Assembly: GCF_000014045.1 (NCBI RefSeq)
Contig: NC_008209.1
Span: forward strand, 3,557,001-3,621,000
Origin: Roseobacter denitrificans OCh 114
GTDB taxonomy: Bacteria; Pseudomonadota; Alphaproteobacteria; Rhodobacterales; Rhodobacteraceae
Direction of reading: 5' to 3'
Length of the DNA: 64,000 nt
In this document: in pieces, positions 37,062 to 46,080 of the stretch
How positions within the stretch are numbered: position 1 is the stretch's first letter
Layout: every line of letters begins with the position of its first letter
Translations under genes and position numbers: made by a program
The notes under the pieces: model-generated
Told to the model about the DNA's origin: nothing
The model's input: the letters and a program-made list of their open reading frames with translations, nothing else
Databases searched by the model: none

Positions 37062-38017
37062 GTTGCAAGTAAAGCGCTGTGACGCTCATGGCGTTCGTTT
37101 GCTCGCTCGCGCGGCGGCACTGCGTTTGATGCTTTAGCCTGCCAACGGGGTGCGGTGGGTTTGGTGCTTTATAATGCTGGACTCGCCAGCGAAACACCTC
37201 AGGATCACCCGCGCAGAAAGAGCGTGACTGGTCCGCACCGATTCATTTTCCTCGCAGCAATCAAGCTGATGCACAACACAACAAAGGCAGTATCGCAGGC
37301 CATGATCAAGACACAGAAAACTGGACAGCCATCGCCTGCCTGATCAAGGCCTGTACAATCAACGGAAGCGAACCCTTAGGCTGTCAGTCCTGATTGCTAA
37401 CCGCCATTTCTGGCAGGCAAAACAAACGGGCACCATCAAAAAACTGCCTTCGACCCGCGCCACTTCCGTCTATCCAGCGCAACAACCGCAACCTTGACAG
37501 CCTGTGTTAAAGACGCCTCGAGTATAAGCTATGGCCATTCCGGGCACCCTAGTCATGCCATTGAACGTCGGTGCGGCGAACACCATGAGACCAACTGGAA
37601 AATGCTATCACTTCCCAGAGCTTTACAGACCAACCTTGCGGTCGAATATCTTCTGCTCGGGGTTCAAAACCGTCGCACCGGTCGAGATGGCAAAAAGCAA
37701 GCGCATAAACGCTGTATTGGCGCGCGCAACCTCCTTGGAATGTTCGGAACGCGCTGGGGTCACTGCTCAGTCGTCTCATCCGAGGACGATCTGTGCGCTT
37801 TTGTCCTCGCCGGTTGCCTTACAGGTTTTGAGGCAGAAACAATGAACAGTGTTAGATCAATTCCTCGCAACCCCAACCTTTGCGCGAGTGGCAGCTGGCT
37901 CACAAGGATTGCCCCGCTTTCAAGTCCTCATAGAGCTTCTGAGTGTAACGCGGCTTACCGGCTGCCTGCACAAACGAGTCTCGGCACCTGACTTCGGTGG
38001 CTTACCGCAGCCACGTT
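37062..38017. other. 956-base region without a recognisable gene
   Basis: Several overlapping frames of 60-165 codons occur on both strands, but they lack ribosome sites and recognisable products, and no single frame dominates. It could hold an eroded gene, or regulatory DNA of the repressor gene. I see no transposase motif, terminal repeat or tRNA. Confidence 0.5.
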
Positions 38018-40588
38018 TCACCAATCCTGTCGCTCATAGGTTTCCGCGACCTCAAACGTTTGTTCCGCGCCCTGACCGCTGGCGACAGCTTCGTCCAATA
38101 TGTCGTCATCACCGGAACTGCTATCACGACCCCCGTCGGTCGCATCGGCGGACCACCCTGACGTCTGCTCGGAATCATCTGATTGTTCCAGCAGCACGAG
38201 ATCTTCCTGACCTCCATTTCTCTCCAAACTTTGCTCGTCGGTGACAACACTGATCTGAAAGGACGTACTGACTTCCTGTTCGGAGCCGTTCAAGGCGTAA
38301 GAAGGCACTGACACATCAACATTTATATCGCCCAAGAAACCGGGAGGGGGCATGACTTCGATCAAATCGAGGTTCCAGCCCTCAAGCACAACATCATTCC
38401 CATCTGCGACCGCAGTCATATCACCACTGACCAGAATGGTGTCCGCAGGCAGACCAGACAGCGTGGCAGGTCCGTGAGACATAAAACCGGAGGTATCAAG
38501 ACGAATGTCGATCGCGCCATTCTGCTCCGCAGTTAAATCACTATCCGCCTGAACAAGCTCCCGGCCATTTGTTCCCGGGCCGTCCCACTCCAGCTTCAAC
38601 CCTGCAACGCCGTGGTTTTCAAAATAACGAATTTCGATTTCATGCGTCCCGGGCTCAAGCTCAATTTCGCCGGCGCGGGTCCGAAAGGAATGCAGCCCGT
38701 CGTCTTCAACCACTTCCTCACCATTCACGTAGAGGACAACGCCATCGTCACCACCGAGGTAGAAATTGTATACGCCGCCCTCCTCAACGGTAACGTCGCC
38801 CGTAATTCTTGCACCAAATGTATCCTTGGGACCACCCTCCCAGAACGATCCTGCACCGTTCTCATAATCAATTTCGCCGACGACTTCCTCATGCGTCGGC
38901 GTGCCAGACCAGTCGATCTGATCCAGCGCGCTCAAACTGTGGTCGACATCGAAATAGGTAGCTTTGAAACCCGTTTGGACATCTAGCTCAGGTGTGTACA
39001 TGTCCAGAGCGTTGACCTTGAAACCCATCGGAGTTTGGCTTGTTGCAACACCACCACCCTCAAGCGTCACCGTCGTTTTCAAGATCGCAGAGACATCACC
39101 TGTAAAATCAACCGGTGGCGTGATTTGAACGACAGAAACATCCTTGCCAGAGATATCGATACTGCCTGTTTCGCCAACCTCTACGAGCTGGTCACCAAGC
39201 TGAACGATACTACCGTCGGGCAAGCCTTTTATCGTGTGAGATGTATTTTCATACCCTTGTTCAATATCCAGACGGACAGAAAGCGGCATGCCAGTCACCG
39301 TCTGCAGATCATCAACGGGTGGCGTCGTGACCAATTCACGGCCTTCAATTCCTGGTCCTTCCCATTCGAGCTTCAGGCCCGCGTGGCCGTAATTCTCAAA
39401 ATAGCGTATCTCGATCACATGGGTGCCGGGTTCGAGGTCGATCTCGCCTGACCGCGTCCGGTAGGAATGCAGGCCATCATCCTCAATAACTTCTATGCCA
39501 TTGACGTAAAGAACCACGCCATCATCGCCGCCCATGAAGAAATTGAACGTACCACCTTCTTCCACCTCAATGTTTCCGCTGATCTGTGCACCAAATGTAT
39601 CTGTGGCGCCTCCCTCCCAGAAGGAACCCCTGCCATTGGTATAATCAATATGCTCTACGAGTTCCCGATGCGTTGGTTCTGCGCTCCAGTCTATATCATC
39701 CAGTTTGCGCAGGGTCTGGTCTACATCGAAATACCTGGCATGAAACCCGGCGTCGAGGCTGACCTCAGGCATATCAACAACATTCACAGAAAACTGCTCG
39801 GTTACGGTACCGCCTGCGCTATCTACTGCTGTGATCTCCAGCGTAAGACTGGCAGCATCATCCATGCTCAGGCTTTCGCCTTCCTTAAGTTTGACGACAC
39901 CCTCCAGTATCTCGAACCTATCATCCGAAACAGAAAAACGGTGCACATCACCCACGTCAGCATCACTGACGCTCAACCGCCCCAGAACGGCCCCCTCGAC
40001 GTTTTCCGCGATTGCAGCATTCGAAAGGTGGACTGCTTCGGGCGCGGCGTCCTCAGAACCCTGTGATTGAGTGGTCTCTGCGCTCATCTGGCCGCCCGCT
40101 GGCAGCTGCCGTTGACCCATTTGCGCGACCATCCCTTCTTCTTGGTCGATCACAGCGGCAGGGCTTTGGGCAGATGTCACCTGCGGAATGTCGAGGTTTT
40201 CGCCTGCGCGCGCCGAGCGGTTCGCGCTTGAGTGCGGCGCGGCATCCGTAAGTGAGAGCGCACCCTCGGTATAAGAAAACTCGCTCGCGCCAGGCCCGGC
40301 GGCGTTTGCCGGCAAGTCAGGCGTTGGTCCCGTGCCTAATTCGCTCTGTGATGCAATGGTGTCTTCTGCCCCGCCCTGCTGAGGAATCAAAGGCGCGGCA
40401 CCGTCGAGGAACGCTTCGTTCGCCGTCTCAGGATCTTCGTCTTTGCCATAATGCAGCGATCCGCGTGCAGGGTCTTCATAAACCTGCCCTGCAGATTTCA
40501 GTGACTGCTCTGCGACCTTCTTTTTAAGATCTTCCGCGTCTGATTGTGGCGCACCTTGCGACCCGTCTGCATAGTCATCGTCAACCAT
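38018..40588 (-). CDS. Large PA14/cadherin-like protein, putative type I secretion substrate
   Basis: An 856-aa acidic protein. I start at the ATG five bases after GGAAG (a further ATG 42 bases upstream lacks one). There is no signal peptide; residues 1-~180 look disordered. A cadherin-like domain spans ~186-268 (IAENVEGAVLGRLSVSDADVG). Two PA14-like domains (~277-420 and ~538-681) follow, each with ARYFDVD/ATYFDVD, GDDGVVLYVNG and GTHxIEIRYFENxG; linker and end domains separate them. The C-terminus is Asp/Glu/Gln-rich with no RTX nonapeptides. The divergent exporter genes suggest secretion by that system. PA14 folds often bind glycans, so an adhesin is plausible. Confidence 0.75.
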   Translation of the reverse strand: MVDDDYADGSQGAPQSDAEDLKKKVAEQSLKSAGQVYEDPARGSLHYGKDEDPETANEAFLDGAAPLIPQQGGAEDTIASQSELGTGPTPDLPANAAGPGASEFSYTEGALSLTDAAPHSSANRSARAGENLDIPQVTSAQSPAAVIDQEEGMVAQMGQRQLPAGGQMSAETTQSQGSEDAAPEAVHLSNAAIAENVEGAVLGRLSVSDADVGDVHRFSVSDDRFEILEGVVKLKEGESLSMDDAASLTLEITAVDSAGGTVTEQFSVNVVDMPEVSLDAGFHARYFDVDQTLRKLDDIDWSAEPTHRELVEHIDYTNGRGSFWEGGATDTFGAQISGNIEVEEGGTFNFFMGGDDGVVLYVNGIEVIEDDGLHSYRTRSGEIDLEPGTHVIEIRYFENYGHAGLKLEWEGPGIEGRELVTTPPVDDLQTVTGMPLSVRLDIEQGYENTSHTIKGLPDGSIVQLGDQLVEVGETGSIDISGKDVSVVQITPPVDFTGDVSAILKTTVTLEGGGVATSQTPMGFKVNALDMYTPELDVQTGFKATYFDVDHSLSALDQIDWSGTPTHEEVVGEIDYENGAGSFWEGGPKDTFGARITGDVTVEEGGVYNFYLGGDDGVVLYVNGEEVVEDDGLHSFRTRAGEIELEPGTHEIEIRYFENHGVAGLKLEWDGPGTNGRELVQADSDLTAEQNGAIDIRLDTSGFMSHGPATLSGLPADTILVSGDMTAVADGNDVVLEGWNLDLIEVMPPPGFLGDINVDVSVPSYALNGSEQEVSTSFQISVVTDEQSLERNGGQEDLVLLEQSDDSEQTSGWSADATDGGRDSSSGDDDILDEAVASGQGAEQTFEVAETYERQDW
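38545..39757 (-). repeat. Tandem PA14 domain repeat within the large secreted-type protein
   Basis: Copies at about 39757-39330 and 38975-38545 encode ~143-residue units that agree at most positions, including FWEGG, DTFGA, EEGG, GGDDGVVLYVNG and GRELV. About 355 bases between them encode a different, beta-rich linker. The likeness points to an internal duplication. Confidence 0.8.
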
Positions 40589-40761
40589 TTGAACTTCCCA
40601 CGTCAATTTTGGGCAGCATGAAAGAAACATGGAAAAAAAGTCTTAACGCGTTCTTTCAATACAGTTCAAAGTTTACTTATCTTTATGTTCATACGCAGTC
40701 AGGTTAAGTGATTTGTAAACGCACCGGCACTATCCAAATCCTGTAAGGAAAGTGGGCCGGC
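40589..40761. promoter_or_regulatory. AT-rich divergent promoter region of the type I secretion locus
   Basis: A 173-base space between the PA14 gene (-) and the exporter operon (+), clearly AT-richer than most of the window. TGAAAGAA (40619-40626) and TTCTTTCA (40651-40658) are perfect inverted arms 24 bases apart. The exporter ribosome site is AAGGAAAG. Shared control of substrate and exporter is inferred. Confidence 0.5.
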
Positions 40762-42489
40762 ATGACCTCATCAGACGAAGCGACAGTAGCAAAAGAAATT
40801 CGGCCAAGGGTTGGCGCCGCCGTTTTGTCGGCCACTTTTGCTTTAAATATACTCGCGCTCGCCCTGCCGCTTGTTGTTCTGCAGATTTTCGACCGCGTGA
40901 TCCCTTTCCAAGCGACTGAAACGCTCGTCATCCTTTTCTTGGGGATGTGTTTGGTCGCCATACTGGAATTCACATTGAAGTGGGCCCGCGTCGTCCTGTT
41001 AAGCAACGTTGGCGAGGTGTTTGACCAGACGCTGACAACTCGTTTCATGCAAACGAGTCTTAACGCCGATCCGACCGCTTTCGCCAAGGTGACACCGGCT
41101 GCGCATCTGGATCATTTTGGCGCAATTTCCCAAGTCAGAACCTTTTATGCAGGTCAGGGGCGAATTTTAGCGATAGATTTACCTTTCGCTGCACTGTTCG
41201 TTGCGATGATCGGTTTGATCGGTGGCTGGCTGGTTCTTGTTCCTTTGGCCAGTATTGCCTTGCTTATCATGTTCAAAATCGGGCTGAAGCAAGTCCAGTC
41301 CTCGGTTTTTGAGGAACGCAAGAAACTGGATGACAGGCGGTACTCCTTCCTCGTTGAGGTCCTGTCGCAAATCAAGACACTCAAAGCCAATGCGATGGAA
41401 GCCCAGATCAAACGACGCTACGAATTGTTGCAGGATCAGACCGTCGACATAAGTCAGCGCGTTATCAAGATTTCCGGCTTTTCGCAGTCTTTTGGCGCAT
41501 TATTTTCGCAGATGGCCGTGGCGGCAATGGGGTTGTTTGGCGGATACCTGATTATAGTCGGTAATTTAGGTATCGCCGAACTTGCAGCCTGCATGCTTCT
41601 AAACGGCCGCACGATACAACCCATGTTAAAAACACTCAACCTGTGGGTTCAGTCTGAAAACCTATCGTTGTCCCGTTCAAAATTGGACGCAACTTTTGCG
41701 CTTCCCTCCCGTACAACGGCAAATGGAAACGAAACGCCGCTCGCGGGACGCGTTTGTTTTGAAGACGTTGCGCTGAAACACCCGACAAAGGATGGCTATC
41801 TCTTTCAAGGGTTAAACGCCGATATCATGCCCAATCAAAGCCTTGCTCTGCTTGGGAATGCGAGTTCGGGCAAATCCGCGCTTATGCAACTGATACTGGG
41901 CGAGAAAAAACCGACAAAGGGACGCGTGCTTGTCGATGGCGTTCCTGCACATGACATGATTCATGCCAGAGGCACCGGTGGAATTGGTTATGCCGACCAA
42001 CAACCTGTTGTTTTTGCGGGTACGGTCCTCAGTAATATTTCCGCTTTCGGGGATGGCGAAAGCATTGCACGGGCGCTGGAGTTTTCAGAGCGTTTGGGGC
42101 TCGACAAAGCACTTCATCGTTTACCACTTGGCTACAATACGCTGATGCAAGACTGCCCGGCCTTAACGAACAACCAGGCAGCTTTGCTGGGGATTTCTCT
42201 TGTCAGGGCCATGGCGCTACAACCAAAAATCCTGCTTCTCAACGATGTCACTGCGACGATGGATAAAGTTACCCGCGATGGCTTTCTGTCGCTGATCAAG
42301 GACATTCACCAACACACGACACTCATAATCGCAAGTATGGACCAAGAGCTGCTGGAATACGCGGACGCAAGTTTGAATCTCAACCAACCTGAGGCCAAAA
42401 ACATCGATGCTTGGATTGAAGACGGTCATGCCGACAGACGAGCGGCCAAACAATTGATGATCGGGCCCTTACAAGAGCGGAGCGCGTGA
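40762..42489 (+). CDS. Type I secretion-type ABC exporter subunit with degenerate ATPase motifs
   Basis: A 575-aa membrane-ATPase fusion like PrtD/LapB, without a C39-like N-terminal domain. The membrane part spans residues ~15-290. In the ATPase, Walker A is intact (LGNASSGKS) and the Q-loop Gln is present (YADQQPVVF). The signature LSGGQ is replaced by LTNNQ-like sequence, Walker B ends LLLND rather than LLLDE, and the H-loop His is Ser (IIASMDQE). Hydrolysis may be impaired or unusual. It overlaps the next exporter gene, so a heterodimer is likely. Confidence 0.85.
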   Translation: MTSSDEATVAKEIRPRVGAAVLSATFALNILALALPLVVLQIFDRVIPFQATETLVILFLGMCLVAILEFTLKWARVVLLSNVGEVFDQTLTTRFMQTSLNADPTAFAKVTPAAHLDHFGAISQVRTFYAGQGRILAIDLPFAALFVAMIGLIGGWLVLVPLASIALLIMFKIGLKQVQSSVFEERKKLDDRRYSFLVEVLSQIKTLKANAMEAQIKRRYELLQDQTVDISQRVIKISGFSQSFGALFSQMAVAAMGLFGGYLIIVGNLGIAELAACMLLNGRTIQPMLKTLNLWVQSENLSLSRSKLDATFALPSRTTANGNETPLAGRVCFEDVALKHPTKDGYLFQGLNADIMPNQSLALLGNASSGKSALMQLILGEKKPTKGRVLVDGVPAHDMIHARGTGGIGYADQQPVVFAGTVLSNISAFGDGESIARALEFSERLGLDKALHRLPLGYNTLMQDCPALTNNQAALLGISLVRAMALQPKILLLNDVTATMDKVTRDGFLSLIKDIHQHTTLIIASMDQELLEYADASLNLNQPEAKNIDAWIEDGHADRRAAKQLMIGPLQERSA

Positions 42490-44579
42490 TGGACAAAGCT
42501 GTTTCACCCAGCTTCAACCTGCTCAACCAATTGATGTCAGCTGCAGGTTGGCACAGCAGTCAAAATCGGTTGTTTGAAGCTGTGCCACACATGTCCGACG
42601 AACTCACTCCGTTTGACATGGTGAGCACATTTCGAAATCTGGGTGTCCCCACATCTTCGCAACGCTGCAAACTCAATGAAATAGAAGCTGACGATTGCCC
42701 TGCCTTGTTCGTTGATACCCAAGATTGCATGCAAGCAATTCTTGACGCCGACCAAGGCAACCTTCTCGTTTGCCAACTGGGAGACACCGACCCTCGCTGG
42801 GTCAAAGCAAGTAGTTTGGCGGGACGACTGGTCCGCCTTGAGCGGTTCCAAAACGAACAAAACGCGAAAACCAGGTATAGTTTCAGCCAGATTACCAGGC
42901 CCTTCAAAGGTCTGATGCCATGGTTGTTCATTGCCTCGTTCATGTCCAACTTGGCAAGTCTTGCAACACCCTTGCTGATAATGGTGATCTATGACCGTGT
43001 GATCCCGTCAGGCTCCGTTGACCTGATAACGTCCTTGGCTCTGGTAGCCCTCATTCTATTGGCAACCGACGCTGGTTTTCGCCTCATCAGATATCGGGTT
43101 ATCGCTCATATGGGGCGCGAAACCGAACTTGGTCTTGGCCTCGCTTTGTTTCAAAAGATACTTGCTCTGCCGGTATCGCAAATCCAAAAGGCCAGCGTTG
43201 AACAACAATTGGCGAGGTTTAGACAGTTTGAAAGCCTGCGCGATGTATTTACCGGCCAGATTTTGGTGGCGGTACTCGACTTACCCTTCACACTGATTTT
43301 TCTGGCCGTTTTATACATTTTATCACCTCAAATCGCTTTTTTGATCGTAGCGCTGATCATCGTATTCGTTGTCATCACCTGCATTACCTTGCCGATACAA
43401 ACGTCGCGCAACGCCAGTGCGGCAGAGCACAAAGCAGCTTTGCAAAGTTACATGTTTGAAACCGCGCAAAATCAACAAGCAATTCAGCGACTTGGCCTAA
43501 TTGACCACTGGACCAAGCAAGGTGAAGCTATGAACCGGAAAGCTGCGCGCGCAACGCGTCTTGCATCACAACTCCAGTTGGTCACGCAAAACCTTGGCCA
43601 AAGCCTGATGGCAATCGCTGGATTGGGCGCCGTAATTCTTGGCACGCTCAGTGCCATGCAAGGCACTATGTCCTTTGGCGCTTTGATTGCCGTTTTGTCT
43701 TTGGTTTGGAAAGTGCTGACACCGCTACAGGCTCTTTATGCAAACTCAGCGCAGATTGTTTCGTTTCAAAACAGCAAGACGCAAAGTGACCGCGTTTTGA
43801 ACCTGCCCGAAGAGATGGTACGCGGCGTAGCACAGAACCATCAGAAAACACTCAAAGGTCAGATTTCTGTTTCAGGCGTTACACATCGTTACGATTCCGC
43901 AAGCGCGCCGGTCTTGTCACAAGTATCAATGGACATCAAAGCAAACGAGTTTGTCGTGCTCGGTGGCAGCAGCAACAGCGGAAAGACAACTCTGTTGAAC
44001 CTCCTGCAGGGCTTTTATCAACCCAGCTTGGGCTCAATTCAGATTGATGATCTGGATTTAAGGCACATCGCAGTCGATGACTTGCGACGCTCCGTGAGTT
44101 ATTGCCTCTCACCGCCAGAGTTGTTTTACGGCACGATCTATCAGAATTTCAAACTGGCCGCACCGTCTTTAAGCCGGGATGACGTCATTGAGGCCCTTGT
44201 GCAGATGGACCTTCTCGAAGAAATCGACGGATTTACCGATGGCTTGGATACACGGCTATCCGAGGCGTTTCGCAGCACGCTGCCACTGTCAACCCTGCGA
44301 GCTCTGGGGATATCGCGCACGATCGCAAGGGGTGGTTCTGTTTGCATGCTTAATGAACCGTTCGCGGGTTTGGACACAAAGCACCGCGCTGCATTGCTCC
44401 GCACCATGCAAGACCTCAAAGGCTCTCGCACGTTCATCGTTGCGACGCAGGACATCAGTGTTGCCCAGTTGGCAGACCATTACATATTTTTGCAAAACGG
44501 CAGGGTCGTCGCGGATGACCTTGGCAATGCAGGCCTCAAAAAATTCAACGCTTTGTTAAACCGCACGGGAGCAAGTTGA
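42489..44579 (+). CDS. Second type I ABC exporter subunit with C39-like N-terminus and degenerate ATPase motifs
   Basis: A 696-aa protein; the start ATG shares its A with the preceding stop (TGATG), and a GTG one codon earlier is an alternative. Residues ~25-125 resemble the C39-like domain of RTX exporters but lack a catalytic-site Cys context, so it should bind rather than cut substrate. The membrane part follows (~135-420). The ATPase keeps Walker A (GSSNSGKT); the Q-loop Gln, LSGGQ signature (here LPLSTLR) and H-loop His (ATQDIS) are lost. Walker B reads MLNEP, with Asn for Asp but the Glu kept. It probably dimerises with the preceding subunit. Confidence 0.85.
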   Translation: MDKAVSPSFNLLNQLMSAAGWHSSQNRLFEAVPHMSDELTPFDMVSTFRNLGVPTSSQRCKLNEIEADDCPALFVDTQDCMQAILDADQGNLLVCQLGDTDPRWVKASSLAGRLVRLERFQNEQNAKTRYSFSQITRPFKGLMPWLFIASFMSNLASLATPLLIMVIYDRVIPSGSVDLITSLALVALILLATDAGFRLIRYRVIAHMGRETELGLGLALFQKILALPVSQIQKASVEQQLARFRQFESLRDVFTGQILVAVLDLPFTLIFLAVLYILSPQIAFLIVALIIVFVVITCITLPIQTSRNASAAEHKAALQSYMFETAQNQQAIQRLGLIDHWTKQGEAMNRKAARATRLASQLQLVTQNLGQSLMAIAGLGAVILGTLSAMQGTMSFGALIAVLSLVWKVLTPLQALYANSAQIVSFQNSKTQSDRVLNLPEEMVRGVAQNHQKTLKGQISVSGVTHRYDSASAPVLSQVSMDIKANEFVVLGGSSNSGKTTLLNLLQGFYQPSLGSIQIDDLDLRHIAVDDLRRSVSYCLSPPELFYGTIYQNFKLAAPSLSRDDVIEALVQMDLLEEIDGFTDGLDTRLSEAFRSTLPLSTLRALGISRTIARGGSVCMLNEPFAGLDTKHRAALLRTMQDLKGSRTFIVATQDISVAQLADHYIFLQNGRVVADDLGNAGLKKFNALLNRTGAS

Positions 44580-44580
44580 C

Positions 44581-45897
44581 ATGACGCAGACCAAGTTGAA
44601 ACGGGGCAAAAAGGGTGTTTTCGCGAAGTCTGACGCCCGCGCAGCGCGGCGGGGCCCGAAACTGGCCAGCCTGCTGATCCTGACGCTTGTTGGCTTTCTT
44701 GGTGGTTCCTTGTGGATGGCCGCCTCCACAGTCGTTCCTGAGTTGACACGCGCAAGCGGCGCGCTTGTTCCGACCGGAAGATACCACCAGATTCAGGCAC
44801 CAGAAAGCGGGACAGTCGTTTCAGTTCACGTTCACGAAGGACAAGTGGTTCAAACCGGTGACGTTTTGGCTGAGCTATCCTCCGCATCCCTGGACCAACT
44901 CGAACAAAACCTGCGCCAAGAGCTTCTGGCGATTGAAACAAAAGTGAAAAATTTTCAGGCAATAATTGCAGGTGTTACAACCGACAATCCGACGACTGAG
45001 CCCTTGTCCAATCCTGAGATGGAGTTTGCTGATACCCAACTGCAACTCTTTGAGAGCAGACAGCGCGCGCAGAAGGAATTGATAACAAGGCTGGAAGAAA
45101 CGCTCGCAACGCTTGAGCGTGCGCGAAAACTAGCCGAAAAGCGCGTGATCGCCAAAACACTGTCAGTCCAAAAAGATGAAGACCTGTTCAACAAAGGGCT
45201 GACCACTTCGCGCGATCTTGATGCGCAAAAGGACCGACTGGACCAATTGCAGGCGCGCCTCGTTGATGTAGATGTACGACTGTCCCAACTTCAAAAGGAG
45301 GTTAGCCTTTCGCAATCCTCGGTCGTGCAAAACCGCCTGTCTATGGAGGAAAAATACACCGAAAAGCTGTTTGAACTGGAATTGCAACGCGAGGCGCTGA
45401 AGGGTCAATTGGAAACCGTTGTGCAACAACGCGACAAGCTGAAATTACGCTCGCCCGCAAACGGCGTTCTACACGCAATTGGCTTCCCAAATCCGGGCGA
45501 AATCGTGAATGTTGGGGACGTACTTTTTGAACTTCTTCCAACTCAGCAAAGCCTTGTTGCAGAGATTGAAGTGAACCCATCTGACATCGGTCATGTTTCA
45601 ACGGGTGATCCGGTTGCATTGAAGTTCGACACCTTCGATCCGAGACGATACGGGCAAGTGGAGGGCGAAATCATAAGTATCTCACCTAATTCGGTGATGG
45701 ATAGCGATACGGGTCAAGAACACTTTCGTGCCACTGTTGCCTTGGGCAACGCCTCGATAGGTGAAGGTGTCTGGCAAAGGGATTTGAAATCCGGCATGAC
45801 TGCAACGGCCGAAATTGTGACTGATGAACGAACGGTATTGGCATATCTGCTAAAACCAATCAGCCGTTCGCTGGAAAACGCATTTGGGGAGAGGTAG
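44581..45897 (+). CDS. HlyD-family membrane fusion protein
   Basis: A 438-aa periplasmic adaptor of type I secretion. A basic, cytosolic N-terminus (~1-32) precedes one membrane helix (~33-52). The lipoyl half-motif ESGTVVSVHVHEGQVV is followed by a long alpha-hairpin (~95-295), the second lipoyl half (LRSPANGVLHAIGF) and a beta-barrel region. The gene begins one base after the second ABC gene. No outer-membrane TolC partner is encoded nearby, so a channel from elsewhere must serve. Confidence 0.92.
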   Translation: MTQTKLKRGKKGVFAKSDARAARRGPKLASLLILTLVGFLGGSLWMAASTVVPELTRASGALVPTGRYHQIQAPESGTVVSVHVHEGQVVQTGDVLAELSSASLDQLEQNLRQELLAIETKVKNFQAIIAGVTTDNPTTEPLSNPEMEFADTQLQLFESRQRAQKELITRLEETLATLERARKLAEKRVIAKTLSVQKDEDLFNKGLTTSRDLDAQKDRLDQLQARLVDVDVRLSQLQKEVSLSQSSVVQNRLSMEEKYTEKLFELELQREALKGQLETVVQQRDKLKLRSPANGVLHAIGFPNPGEIVNVGDVLFELLPTQQSLVAEIEVNPSDIGHVSTGDPVALKFDTFDPRRYGQVEGEIISISPNSVMDSDTGQEHFRATVALGNASIGEGVWQRDLKSGMTATAEIVTDERTVLAYLLKPISRSLENAFGER

Positions 45898-46080
45898 CGC
45901 TCGCAATTTCCATATCCGTCACAGCCTAAGCACTCACACAGGCAAACTCGGCATCTGTCCAAGGCGGTAACCGATTTCTCGAACGTTTTTCTCGCACCCG
46001 TTACCCGCACTCCCGCTCAGTCACGCTAAAATGGCACGAACCTCCATTGCCGTGCGGTACTTGCCACCTACGTCAAGCCC

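Noticed and set aside
37494-37991. 165-codon and neighbouring frames in the gene-free region
   Set aside because: No ribosome site, no dominant frame, no similarity I can recognise.
38018-40588. RTX calcium-binding repeats in the PA14 protein
   Set aside because: Only a single GGRDSSSGDDD stretch near the end; no nonapeptide series GGxGxDxUx.
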